A stretch of 64,000 bases of DNA from assembly GCF_033283405.1 (NCBI RefSeq), contig NZ_JAWMQR010000004.1, forward strand, positions 248,001-312,000. Reading direction: 5' to 3'. The notes below the pieces were generated by a model that saw only the letters and a list, made by a program, of their open reading frames with translations, was not told where the DNA came from and did not search any database. The DNA comes from Halioxenophilus sp033283405 (GTDB taxonomy: Bacteria > Pseudomonadota > Gammaproteobacteria > Pseudomonadales > Cellvibrionaceae). Both the position numbers and the translations under genes were made by a program. How positions within the stretch are numbered: position 1 is the first letter of the stretch; each line of letters begins with the position of its first letter. Positions 53,277-62,600 of this stretch are shown here, piece by piece.

Positions 53277-54227
53277 CTAACCTGCCAGACGCGCTTCTAT
53301 GGCAAGCATCAGTCGTTCACCAATACGGGTATCGTATTTGGCATCGATCTCCCGCACACAGGTGGGGCTGGTGACATTAATCTCGGTCAGATAGTCGCCA
53401 ATCACATCCAAGCCGACAAACATCAACCCCTTGGCTACCAGTGTGGGTGCCACCTGTTCAACGATCCAGCGATCGCGATCAGTCAAGGGCTGGGGCCTGC
53501 CTGTACCACCTGCGGCGAGATTACCTCGCGTCTCGCCCACAGCCGGAACACGGGCCAGGCAATAGGGGACAGCCTCGCCATTAACCACCAGAATTCGCTT
53601 ATCCCCATCGACAATCTCGGGAATATATTTTTGCGCCATTATTTGCTGCGTTTGATGACAGGTTAAGGTTTCAAGAATAACGCCCAGGTTGACATCGTTG
53701 GGCAGGGCACGAAATATTCCGCTGCCACCCATGCCATCCAACGGTTTGAAGATGACGTCGCCATGGGTTTGATGGAAACGACGCAACAGCTGGAAATTTT
53801 TGCTCACCAACACTGGCGGGCAGCATTGTGGGAACTGAGTGGCAAATATTTTCTCGTTGCAGTCACGTAGTGCGTTGGGCTTGTTGACCACCAGCGCTCC
53901 AGCCCGCTCCGCCGCTTCGAGAATATAAGTGCTATATATATACTCGTTATCGAAAGGGGGATCCTTGCGCATCAGGATGGCATTGAGTGACCCAAGATCA
54001 ATTTCGCGCGCCTCGCCCAGCTCAAACCAATGGTCAGGATCAGCAAAAACGCGAATAGGACGGGCGATAGCCCGAGCCGAGCCCTGCTCTAAAAACAGGT
54101 CACTCTGCAGCATGTACTCAATTTGCCAACCGCGCGTTTGGGCCGCTAACATTAATGCTAACGTTGTATCTTTTTTGTAACTGATGGACTCAATAGGATC
54201 CATCACCACACCAAGGGTCATATTCAT
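53277..54227 (-). CDS. gshB: Glutathione synthetase
   Basis: A 316-residue ATP-grasp enzyme, equal in length to E. coli GshB, that joins gamma-glutamylcysteine and glycine. Motifs are LGVVMDPIESISYKKDTTLA, MRKDPPFDNEYIYSTYILE, VFKPLDGMGGSGIFRA and the GLDVIGDYLTEINVTSPT segment near the C-terminus. The ATG at 54227 gives the usual length; ATG 54221 and an upstream TTG at 54254 are alternatives. It is divergent from pilG, as in Pseudomonas. Confidence 0.95.
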   Translation of the reverse strand: MNMTLGVVMDPIESISYKKDTTLALMLAAQTRGWQIEYMLQSDLFLEQGSARAIARPIRVFADPDHWFELGEAREIDLGSLNAILMRKDPPFDNEYIYSTYILEAAERAGALVVNKPNALRDCNEKIFATQFPQCCPPVLVSKNFQLLRRFHQTHGDVIFKPLDGMGGSGIFRALPNDVNLGVILETLTCHQTQQIMAQKYIPEIVDGDKRILVVNGEAVPYCLARVPAVGETRGNLAAGGTGRPQPLTDRDRWIVEQVAPTLVAKGLMFVGLDVIGDYLTEINVTSPTCVREIDAKYDTRIGERLMLAIEARLAG

Positions 54228-54570
54228 AGGGTTACTGCTCGCCGACAGAATCAATCAATGTGTCTATAAAGGTGTTATGTGACCAAGAACAAAGTTCAGA
54301 TAGCTTGGATCACAACAAAAGCCAAGCATAACCGAATAATGTCTTATAATGTTGTTTTATAGATAAAACCTCACAACTGTGGTAAAAACCAACGCACTGT
54401 CATATCACGGTCTCCAGTGCGTCGGTCGGGGAACAACTGAGGCAACCCTGTTGCCCAAACAGCCCTAAAGACCAACAACCCAAAGAAACTCAAAGATAAG
54501 TACCGCGAGTTATGCTGCAATTACGAATAGTTTGGGCAGACAAGCGCAAATTAACCAACCGGGCCACGCT
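54228..54570. other. Divergent gshB-pilG intergenic region
   Basis: A 343-bp gap with an AT-rich core. TATAAT at 54345-54350 on the plus strand could be the -10 of the pil-chp operon; no good -35 lies 16-18 bp upstream, and no sigma-54 consensus was found. The pilG side has weak ribosome-binding character. Confidence 0.45.
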
Positions 54571-54966
54571 ATGGATGTAAAACTGGAAAGTCTAAAAGTA
54601 ATGGTAATCGACGATAGTAAAACCATTCGTCGTACTGCGGAAACGCTCTTACAGAAAGCTGGGTGTACTGTCGTCACCGCCACCGATGGATTCGATGCGC
54701 TGGCCAAAATCGCCGACAGCAGACCAGACATCATCTTTGTCGACATCATGATGCCCCGCTTAGACGGCTACCAGACCTGCGCCCTAATCAAAAATAACAG
54801 CGAATTCAAATCCACCCCCGTCATTATGCTCTCCAGTAAGGACGGACTGTTCGACAAAGCCAAAGGCCGCATTGTCGGCTCAGACCAATACCTGACCAAA
54901 CCCTTTAGTAAAAGCGAACTGCTTGGCGCCATTGAAGCCCATGTTCGGCCGGCTCGAGCATCCTGA
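54571..54966 (+). CDS. pilG: Twitching motility response regulator PilG
   Basis: A 131-residue single receiver domain: acidic pocket at IDDSK (14-18), phosphoacceptor D58 in IIFVDIMMPRLDGYQTCALI, Ser/Thr and Lys switch residues (MLSSKDG; YLTKPFSK). The sequence is very close to P. aeruginosa PilG. It takes phosphate from ChpA and promotes pilus extension and cAMP signalling. The ATG at 54571 is chosen over an in-frame TTG at 54532 by homology at the N-terminus. Confidence 0.95.
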   Translation: MDVKLESLKVMVIDDSKTIRRTAETLLQKAGCTVVTATDGFDALAKIADSRPDIIFVDIMMPRLDGYQTCALIKNNSEFKSTPVIMLSSKDGLFDKAKGRIVGSDQYLTKPFSKSELLGAIEAHVRPARAS

Positions 54967-55305
54967 TCACCCAACCAGCTTCAAAATTTGTCATTTTGAC
55001 CCATACTTAGGAGTAGGTAACATCAGGGAAGAGAAATTGGTTCAAGCGTCTAGACAGATTGCAGGAAGTTGCATGCAGGCCCCCAGGGGCGCCGCTAATC
55101 AGCACTCCACAAGCGAAAACTCAGCTATTAATCCATTTCCTGGCTGAGAAAATTACCGCATCGGCTAGTTACGTTCTAAACTCAATACCAGTTAACAAAT
55201 CGCCGATAAACCTCTACCAATATCAGGTTTTTGCGCTAAACAGTAATAAGGGTCGGTCTCTGCCGCCTACAAATATTAGACAAACACAATATAGCAGGAC
55301 AGCGT
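54967..55305 (+). other. 339-bp pilG-pilH gap
   Basis: Unusually long for this operon, whose other gaps are mostly under 60 bp (pilI-pilJ is 193 bp). It is AT-richer than its neighbours. No gene, strong hairpin or clear promoter was seen, although AT-rich stretches near 55265-55300 could hold a -10 for pilH. It may let pilH-chpA be expressed apart from pilG. Confidence 0.5.
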
Positions 55306-55668
55306 ATGGCTACAGTTCTTATCGTAGATGATTCACCCACAGAGACTCACAAGCTTACCAGCATGTTAGAGAAAAACGGTTATTCGGTGCTCACCGCCAG
55401 CACCGGCGAAGCCGGAGTTGCCGAGGCCAAGCAATCCAATCCGGATGTGGTCCTCATGGACATCGTAATGCCCGGCCTGAACGGTTTTCAGGCCACCCGT
55501 CAGCTGAGCAAAGGCAGCCAGACCGCCCATATACCGGTCATCATCGTCACCACCAAAGATCAAGAGACCGATCGCGTGTGGGGCTTGCGTCAGGGTGCCA
55601 AAGCCTATTTGACCAAGCCAATCGGTGAGAAGCAGCTGCTGGATGCCATCAGCGACGCCATGAACTAG
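55306..55668 (+). CDS. pilH: Twitching motility response regulator PilH
   Basis: A 120-residue CheY-like receiver: VDDSP at 7-11, phosphoacceptor D52 in VVLMDIVMPGLNGFQATRQL, TTKDQET and YLTKPIGEKQLL. PilH opposes or balances PilG by acting as a phosphate sink or through the retraction motor. It lies 50 bp before pilI. Confidence 0.94.
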   Translation: MATVLIVDDSPTETHKLTSMLEKNGYSVLTASTGEAGVAEAKQSNPDVVLMDIVMPGLNGFQATRQLSKGSQTAHIPVIIVTTKDQETDRVWGLRQGAKAYLTKPIGEKQLLDAISDAMN

Positions 55669-55718
55669 TTGGCAATACCTCGCCCAATCAATTAGGAATA
55701 CCGATCACCGAGTATCGA

Positions 55719-56270
55719 ATGGATCAATCAAACGCCTTTCAGGCTCTCCTCAATCTCGCTAATCGCAGCCGCACGGTAGCCAAAGGGCTGCCGGCCAGCG
55801 AGCAGACCAAACAAGAGTGGAGCGGCATCGGTTTCGGCCTTATAGGGCAGCGTTTTGTTGTGCCTCTGGGCCAGGTGTCGGAATTATTGGAAGTACCCAG
55901 CTACACCCGGCTGCCGGGCGTCAAACACTGGGTAAGAGGGGTTGCCAACGTCCGTGGCCGGCTGCTGCCGGTCATCGACCTGGCCATGTACCTTGGCCAC
56001 CGGCTCACCACACCCCACAAGCAACAGCGAATTTTGATCATCGAAAACCAGGAGCTCTACTGCGGGCTGCTGGTTGACCAGGCTTTTGGTATGCAGCATT
56101 TCCTTACCGAAACCTACAACCCGGATAACACGGCCGAAGATGCCCAGTTATTGCCTTATCTACTGGGCAACTACCCACAGGGCGACATCACCTGGCATAT
56201 CTTCAGTATGGTTAACCTGGCCGAAAGCCCCCAGTTTATGTCAGCAGCCAAATCACAGCTCGCCGGCTGA
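55719..56270 (+). CDS. pilI: CheW-like coupling protein PilI
   Basis: A 183-residue protein whose CheW domain (about 35-175) has the two SH3-like beta barrels (GFGLIGQRFVVPLGQVSELLE; GVANVRGRLLPVIDLAMYLG). It connects the PilJ receptor to the ChpA kinase at the pole. Order pilG-pilH-pilI-pilJ-pilK-chpA is that of P. aeruginosa. Confidence 0.94.
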   Translation: MDQSNAFQALLNLANRSRTVAKGLPASEQTKQEWSGIGFGLIGQRFVVPLGQVSELLEVPSYTRLPGVKHWVRGVANVRGRLLPVIDLAMYLGHRLTTPHKQQRILIIENQELYCGLLVDQAFGMQHFLTETYNPDNTAEDAQLLPYLLGNYPQGDITWHIFSMVNLAESPQFMSAAKSQLAG

Positions 56271-56463
56271 TTGCGGATAACACTGATTGCGCACCTGGCA
56301 AGGCAACTTCGCCAAAAAGGTGCTAATAGTTTGAGTATGTAGAAAGTTTGCACAGGATATTGGTCGTTTTACAGGGAAAGCAGCGACAGCGCCTTGAAGA
56401 CGAGCGCGAACAAGGGAATTCAAAGATTTACAAGAGACTTATGGTCGTTCGGGAGAGCTCAGT

Positions 56464-58710
56464 ATGAAGACAGACTCCAGTAACATAATGGCGTCAATCA
56501 AATCCAACCCAGTGATGGCTGGATTGATCACCGCCTTGGTTCTACTGTTGGGGTTCATCACCTACGGGTTGGTATTTATGAACCTGGAAGGTCAAAAAGA
56601 CCAACAACACCTGCAAAGTGTGGCGGAACTTAGGGCGCAGTCCTATCGTTTAACCTCCTTGGCCCGTGAAGCGACCTCCGGTGAGGAAGCCGCGTTCGCG
56701 CAACTGGCACAGGTAATTACCAGCATGGGACTGGCACGGGATCGACTTGCCGCTGGCGATTGGACCGATCAATCGCTTCGCCAGAACTACGCCAACTACG
56801 AGCGAATCTGGAATCGAATCCGCGACAACGCCAACATCATTGTTACCAACGAAGACACCATTCTCTTCCTGAACGACGTAGCCAACACCCTGAACCAAAC
56901 ACTCCCCGAGCTCCAGGCAGAACACAACAACATCGTTGAGATTCTGTTGGAAAACAACTCTCCCGGCGAGCAGATCTCAGTGGCGCAAATGCAGTCCTGG
57001 CGGGCGGAACGTATCGGTCGAAACGTCGACAAAATGCTGCGCGGTGGCGGCGATGCCACTGAAGCTGCCGACCAGTTCAACCTCGACGCCAACTTGTTCG
57101 GTAAGGTACTGCAGGGCATGCGCAATGGTGACGCGCCCATGGGCATCTCCAAAATCACCGACCGCGACGCAGTGGCCAGCTTGGGTGAGATCAGCAGCCT
57201 GTTTGAATTCGTGAACTCCTCCGTACGTGAAATCTTCGAAGCGTCACCGGCACTGTTCAGCGCCCGGCAGGCCTCTGAAGCCATTCTTGATGACTCGCCC
57301 AAACTTCTGGAAGCCCTGACGGCCCTCTCCTCCGACATCGGCAACCTGGGTAGCACGCGCGCCTTCAACCCACTCACTGTCGGCGTTCTGGCAGGCTTGG
57401 CCGCCCTGGTATTAATCCTGATTGCCGCCCAGTTACTAACTGCCACCCGGCGTCGTCTGCAGGTCACTGCGGAAACCAACGAACGAAACCAAAACGCGAT
57501 TTTACGACTGCTGGACGAACTGGCCGACTTGGCGGATGGTGACTTGACCACCACAGCCACGGTAACCGAGGACTTCACCGGCGCCATCGCGGACTCCATC
57601 AACTACACCATCGACCAGCTGCGGGTACTGGTATCGCGCATTAACGAAACCTCTGCCGGGGTTGCCGCGTCATCGCAAGAGACCCAGCAGACTGCACTGC
57701 ACCTGGCCGAGGCTGCCGAGCACCAGGCCCAGGAGATTGCCGGAGCCTCTGCCGCTGTAAACGAAATGGCGGTCACCATTGACCAGGTATCTGCCAACGC
57801 CGCGGAATCAGCATCGGTTGCGGAACGAGCGGTATCAATCGCCAACAACGGCGCCAAGGTGGTACAGAACACCATCCACGGTATGGATACCATTCGTGAG
57901 CAGATTCAAGACACCTCCAAGCGGATTAAACGACTGGGTGAATCGTCCCAAGAGATTGGAGACATCGTATCGTTGATTAACGACATTGCCGACCAAACCA
58001 ACATTCTGGCACTTAACGCCGCGATCCAGGCCTCTATGGCTGGTGACGCGGGTCGAGGCTTCGCGGTGGTAGCGGACGAGGTACAGCGCCTTGCGGAACG
58101 TTCCGCTGCGGCCACCAAACAGATTGAAGCCCTGGTAAAAACCATTCAGAACGATACCAACGAAGCGGTTATCTCGATGGAACAGACCACCGCCGAGGTG
58201 GTACGCGGAGCACGCCTGGCACAGGATGCGGGTGTGGCACTGGAAGAGATTGAAAACGTATCCACCACCCTGGCGGACCTGATCCAGAACATCTCCAACG
58301 CCGCCCGTCAGCAGGCCTCCTCTGCGGGCCACATCTCCAACACGATGAACGTTATTCAGGAAATTACCTCCCAGACCGCCTCCGGTACCAGCACCACGGC
58401 GGCCAGTATTGGAAACCTGGCCTCTATGGCGGTGGAGCTGCGTGAATCCGTTGCCGGCTTCACTCTGCCGGAATCCGCCATGGCAGGCAGCCCAACCGGC
58501 ACGCACAGCGCGCTGGATGGCGATGCCCTGGCCGGCCTCGGTGACGACCTCGGCGGAGACGATTTCGACGAGAGCGCCGTTGCCACCCTGGATGACACCG
58601 TCGATCTGGAATCCGGTGACGAATTCGACACTGAGCTCCACTTTGGCTCTGACGATGAGGACGATTTTGTCAGTAGCAAAAGCGGCCACAAAACCGGCGC
58701 CGCAGTATAA
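56464..58710 (+). CDS. pilJ: Type IV pilus chemoreceptor PilJ
   Basis: A 748-residue methyl-accepting protein: TM1 (about 14-38), a large periplasmic helical domain with two PilJ-type modules (about 40-300), TM2 (about 303-327), HAMP, and the signalling helices with hairpin tip DIADQTNILALNAAIQASMAGDAGRGFAVVADEV. PilJ senses pilus contact or pilin. The last 65 residues form a very acidic, low-complexity tail (DDLGGDDFDESAV; GSDDEDDF) beyond the normal end of the P. aeruginosa protein (682 residues). Confidence 0.95.
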   Translation: MKTDSSNIMASIKSNPVMAGLITALVLLLGFITYGLVFMNLEGQKDQQHLQSVAELRAQSYRLTSLAREATSGEEAAFAQLAQVITSMGLARDRLAAGDWTDQSLRQNYANYERIWNRIRDNANIIVTNEDTILFLNDVANTLNQTLPELQAEHNNIVEILLENNSPGEQISVAQMQSWRAERIGRNVDKMLRGGGDATEAADQFNLDANLFGKVLQGMRNGDAPMGISKITDRDAVASLGEISSLFEFVNSSVREIFEASPALFSARQASEAILDDSPKLLEALTALSSDIGNLGSTRAFNPLTVGVLAGLAALVLILIAAQLLTATRRRLQVTAETNERNQNAILRLLDELADLADGDLTTTATVTEDFTGAIADSINYTIDQLRVLVSRINETSAGVAASSQETQQTALHLAEAAEHQAQEIAGASAAVNEMAVTIDQVSANAAESASVAERAVSIANNGAKVVQNTIHGMDTIREQIQDTSKRIKRLGESSQEIGDIVSLINDIADQTNILALNAAIQASMAGDAGRGFAVVADEVQRLAERSAAATKQIEALVKTIQNDTNEAVISMEQTTAEVVRGARLAQDAGVALEEIENVSTTLADLIQNISNAARQQASSAGHISNTMNVIQEITSQTASGTSTTAASIGNLASMAVELRESVAGFTLPESAMAGSPTGTHSALDGDALAGLGDDLGGDDFDESAVATLDDTVDLESGDEFDTELHFGSDDEDDFVSSKSGHKTGAAV

Positions 58711-58726
58711 CTGCCGCTTTTAGTCC

Positions 58727-59584
58727 ATGACTTGGTCGGCACGAACACAGGCGGAGATGCAAGAAGAGCACATCCAACTGTGGGCTAACAAACTCGAGCG
58801 CGAGACGGGAGTACAACTAGGCAAGCTGCAAGCCAGCCATCTGCCTACCCAAATCTCTCTGCGCATGCGCGAGCTGGGCCTGCAGGACGTCGACGGCTAC
58901 TACGCCTGGGTCTGTAATCACCCGCCGGAGTGGCAAGCCCTGCTCGATCGCTTGCTGGTGAAAGAGACTCACTTCTTCCGCAATAGGGAAGTGCTCCAAG
59001 GTGTGCAACGCTTGGTCAACCAGCGTATTCAGGACAACACCCTCGGAAGAAATTTCGACGTCTGGAGCCTGGGTTGTGCCAGCGGTGAAGAGGCCTACAG
59101 CCTGGCGGCGGTACTGAGCGACAGCTATAACCTGGCGCCCGCCAACCACTACTTCTCTGTCACCGGCCTCGATATCAGCAATGACGCGCTTAACATCGCC
59201 CGCAGCCGGCGCTACCACCCAGCGCGCGCGGCCCTGGTTAACCCCAGTGAGTTATCACGTTATTTTGACAGAAGCAGTGGTCAACTCGCGGTTAAGAACC
59301 CGATCGCCAACCGGGTTACTTTTGTGCGCGGCAATTTGTGCGAGCTCAACCGCATTGCCAACATGCCGATGGATGTGATCGTGTGCCTGAATGTACTTAT
59401 CTACTTCCGTCGCTGGCGGCGACGGGAGTTGCTCAATCAACTAGCCAGCCGCCTTAAACCCGGCGGCCTGTTGATTATCGGCTCGGGTGAGATGCCGGGT
59501 TGGCAACACCCCCGGCTGGCACCCTATGCCCTAGGCGGAGCGCAGGCCTACCAACTTCTGCAATCGTCCAGCGTTGCCGATTGA
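58727..59584 (+). CDS. pilK: Chemotaxis methyltransferase PilK (CheR family)
   Basis: A 285-residue SAM-dependent methyltransferase: N-terminal helical CheR_N domain, then the SAM site LGCASGEEAYSLAAVL and the VTGLDISNDALNIAR and VIVCLNVLIYFRRWRRRELL segments. It should methylate glutamates on PilJ. It starts 16 bp after pilJ and precedes chpA by 30 bp. Confidence 0.93.
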   Translation: MTWSARTQAEMQEEHIQLWANKLERETGVQLGKLQASHLPTQISLRMRELGLQDVDGYYAWVCNHPPEWQALLDRLLVKETHFFRNREVLQGVQRLVNQRIQDNTLGRNFDVWSLGCASGEEAYSLAAVLSDSYNLAPANHYFSVTGLDISNDALNIARSRRYHPARAALVNPSELSRYFDRSSGQLAVKNPIANRVTFVRGNLCELNRIANMPMDVIVCLNVLIYFRRWRRRELLNQLASRLKPGGLLIIGSGEMPGWQHPRLAPYALGGAQAYQLLQSSSVAD

Positions 59585-59614
59585 GCTGAACAACCATAAA
59601 GGAACAACTCTGCG

Positions 59615-62600
59615 ATGGCAGAAAACAGAAACTTTGCTGCATTAGACTGGGTTACTCAAGAGATCGACGAGACCCTGGCCCACGCACGGGATGCTCTGGA
59701 GTCTTGGGCTAACGACCCTAATGACAACTCCAAAATCCGTTTCTGCCTGGCGCATATTCACCAGGTGCACGGCTCACTGCAGATGGTGGAGTTTTATGGC
59801 GCAGCGCTGTTGGCCGAAGAGCTCGAACACTTGGCCCAGGCACTGTGTGATGAACGCGTGCAGTTTGTTGTAGAGGCCCAGGACGCTCTGATGCGCGGTA
59901 TTCTGCAACTGCCGGTATACCTCGATCGCATCAAAACCCAGCGCCGCGACCAGCCCGCTGTTTTGCTACCCCTGTTGAATGACCTCCGCTCCGTGCGCGG
60001 TGACAGCCTGCTGTCGGAATCGCGGCTGTTCAACCCGGATATGCGCCCGGCGCAAACCGTCACCTCGCCACGCATTGAGGCCAACCAGAACCAGAGCCAG
60101 TACCTGGCCGTGCAGCAGAAGCTGCAACAGATGTATCAGTTTGCCGCCGCCGCCCTGATTCGCGGCGTTAAACCCAATGAAAACATCCACTACTTGCACA
60201 AGGTACTGTCCCGACAGTACAAGTTAACCTCCGGCACCCTCAACCAATCCCTGTGGGAGATCAGCCTGGCGCTGATCGAAGCCCTGGCGGAAAAAGGGCT
60301 GGAGCTGAGCGCCGCGGTTAAGCTGCTGCTGCGTCAACTCAACCGCCAGCTAAAACTGTTACTGCGCAACGGCACCAAAGGCTTGGACGCCCCCTGTGAT
60401 CAGGAACTCCTGCGCAATCTGCTCTTTTACGTTGCCATCGCCTCCAGCCGCGGTCGTTTCGTTACCCGCATTCGTGAAAAATACAAGCTGGACTCCAACC
60501 TGCTTGGCGAAGACGATGGCAGCGATCTACCGCTCGGTCACGATCCCGAAGCGATCCGCTCGGTGGTGTTGGCCCTGAAAGAAGAGCTGCGCTCCATCAA
60601 GCTGAACCTGGACGACTGCCTCTCTTCCGACACCACCCTCGACCACCTGAAAGAGACCTTACCCGTCGCCCAGCGTGTGGCCGACACCCTGGCGATTCTC
60701 GGCGTGGGCGATATTCGCAAACAGATGCTGGCCCAGGTGGATGCCCTGGAAGGAATTATCAACACCGGCCAATACACCGACCAACAGCTGTTCGACATCG
60801 CCTCCGACCTGATCGACATCGAAGGCCGCCTGGATGCACTCACCCGTGGCGTCACCATGGCGCGCAACGATTTGGAACAGCAAAAGGCGCTGCAGATCAA
60901 CATCGCCCAAGAGGTGGTACTGGCCGAGTCGCGCAACGGCCTGGAACAGACTAAAGACTGCATTATTGAGTACATCGCCAGCCAATGGGATCGCCGTCAT
61001 CTGATCAATGTGCCCAAGTTGCTGCGCGAGATTCGCGGCGGCCTGGACATGGTTCCCCTACCCCGCGCCGGCGCGGTATTGGGCGCCTGCGCGCAGTATA
61101 TCGACGAACAACTGCTACAGGAGGGCATGGTGCCCGAGTGGCGCAGCCTGGATACCCTGGCCGATGCCATTGCCAGTATTGAATACTATCTCGAGCACTT
61201 AAGCGGTAAAGAACACCAGAGCAACGACGAAATGTTGCTGGCCGTGGCCGAGGACAGTGTCCGCAATCTGGGCCTCAACATCGAACCCAGCACTGCCGCG
61301 CAAGAATCCGCCAATAGCGGCGCCAATGAATCCGCCGCCGGCGAACCATCCGAGCTCAGCGCACCAGAGCTCACCTTGGTCTCTTCAGATACCGATAACG
61401 AGACTGCGGCCAGCACTGAAATCGATGAGCCGGCGCCTGTCGCAGAAGCGGAAGCCGAATTGAGCTGGCCGGATGCCACCGAAGATGGCAACAGTCTCGC
61501 GGCCGAAGAGGAACCCTTCGACTTCGACACAATCCCTGGGGAAGAGCCGGAAGCCGAAATCGAAGCCGCCAGCCTCGCCCCCGCTGCCAACCTGGAAGCC
61601 AGTGAGCCCACCGATATCAGCGCGCCTGAAGCTGAACCCGTCAAGCCGGAAACGGCCAACGAAGAAGAGGATCTGATCGATGATGAGATCCTGGAGATCT
61701 TCATCGAAGAGGCGCAAGAGGTCTCGGCCACCATTGATGAGTACTACCCGCGCTGGGTGGAAAATCTGCAAGATGGCGAAGCCCTCACCGAATTCCGCCG
61801 CGCCTTCCACACCCTTAAGGGCAGTGGCCGCATGGTGGGCGCCAACGATATTGGCGAGCTCGCCTGGACCATCGAAAACATGCTCAACCGGGTGATCGAT
61901 AAGACCATCGATCCCAGCCACCTGCAGGTGGAGTTGATCAACCGGGTGCTGCAACTGCTACCCAGCCTGATCAGTGCCTTCGAGCACCGCCAGCCCAATC
62001 CTCAACCGGCGCTCTGCCGCCAATACATGACCTGGGCCGACGAGATCGCCTCCGGCGTGGAACCGGAAGCCCTGGCTATCCCACAGGAACAACTGCCCAC
62101 CGCCGAACTTGCGGTCGATGAAGTCGCCAGCACGGAAGAGGACGAAGAGAGCCAACTGGTCCTGTGGGAGATCTTCAGCGGCGAGGCCAGCGGCCACCTG
62201 GCCACCATTGGAGAATTTATCGACGAGATGGACCGCTGCGCGCCCATCTACTCCACCCCCAGCGATCCAATGCAGCGCGCCCTGCACACCCTGAAAGGCA
62301 GCGCCCATATGGCCGATGTGCAACCCATCGCCCAGCTGGCCACCCCGCTCGAACACTTTATTAAAGAGCTGCGCACCTACCAGATCATGCTCGACGACGA
62401 TATGTTGCAGCTGATTAAAGATGGCGTGCTCTACATCAACCAGGTACTTGATCAGATCGCCGCCCAGGAGCCGCTCAGCATTCCGCGGCTGGATCAATAC
62501 CTGGCACGCATCAGCGAGCTGCGCGAGCGCACCATTGTGCCCATCTTGCGCCAGCAGGATGAAGAGGAGGGCAAAAACCGTCCAGTCGACCCAGCTCTAC

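Noticed and set aside
56796..58689. Minus-strand frames of 268 and 284 codons opposite pilJ
   Set aside because: They are Ser- or Gly-rich shadows of the repeated codons in the receptor's helices and have no ribosome sites.
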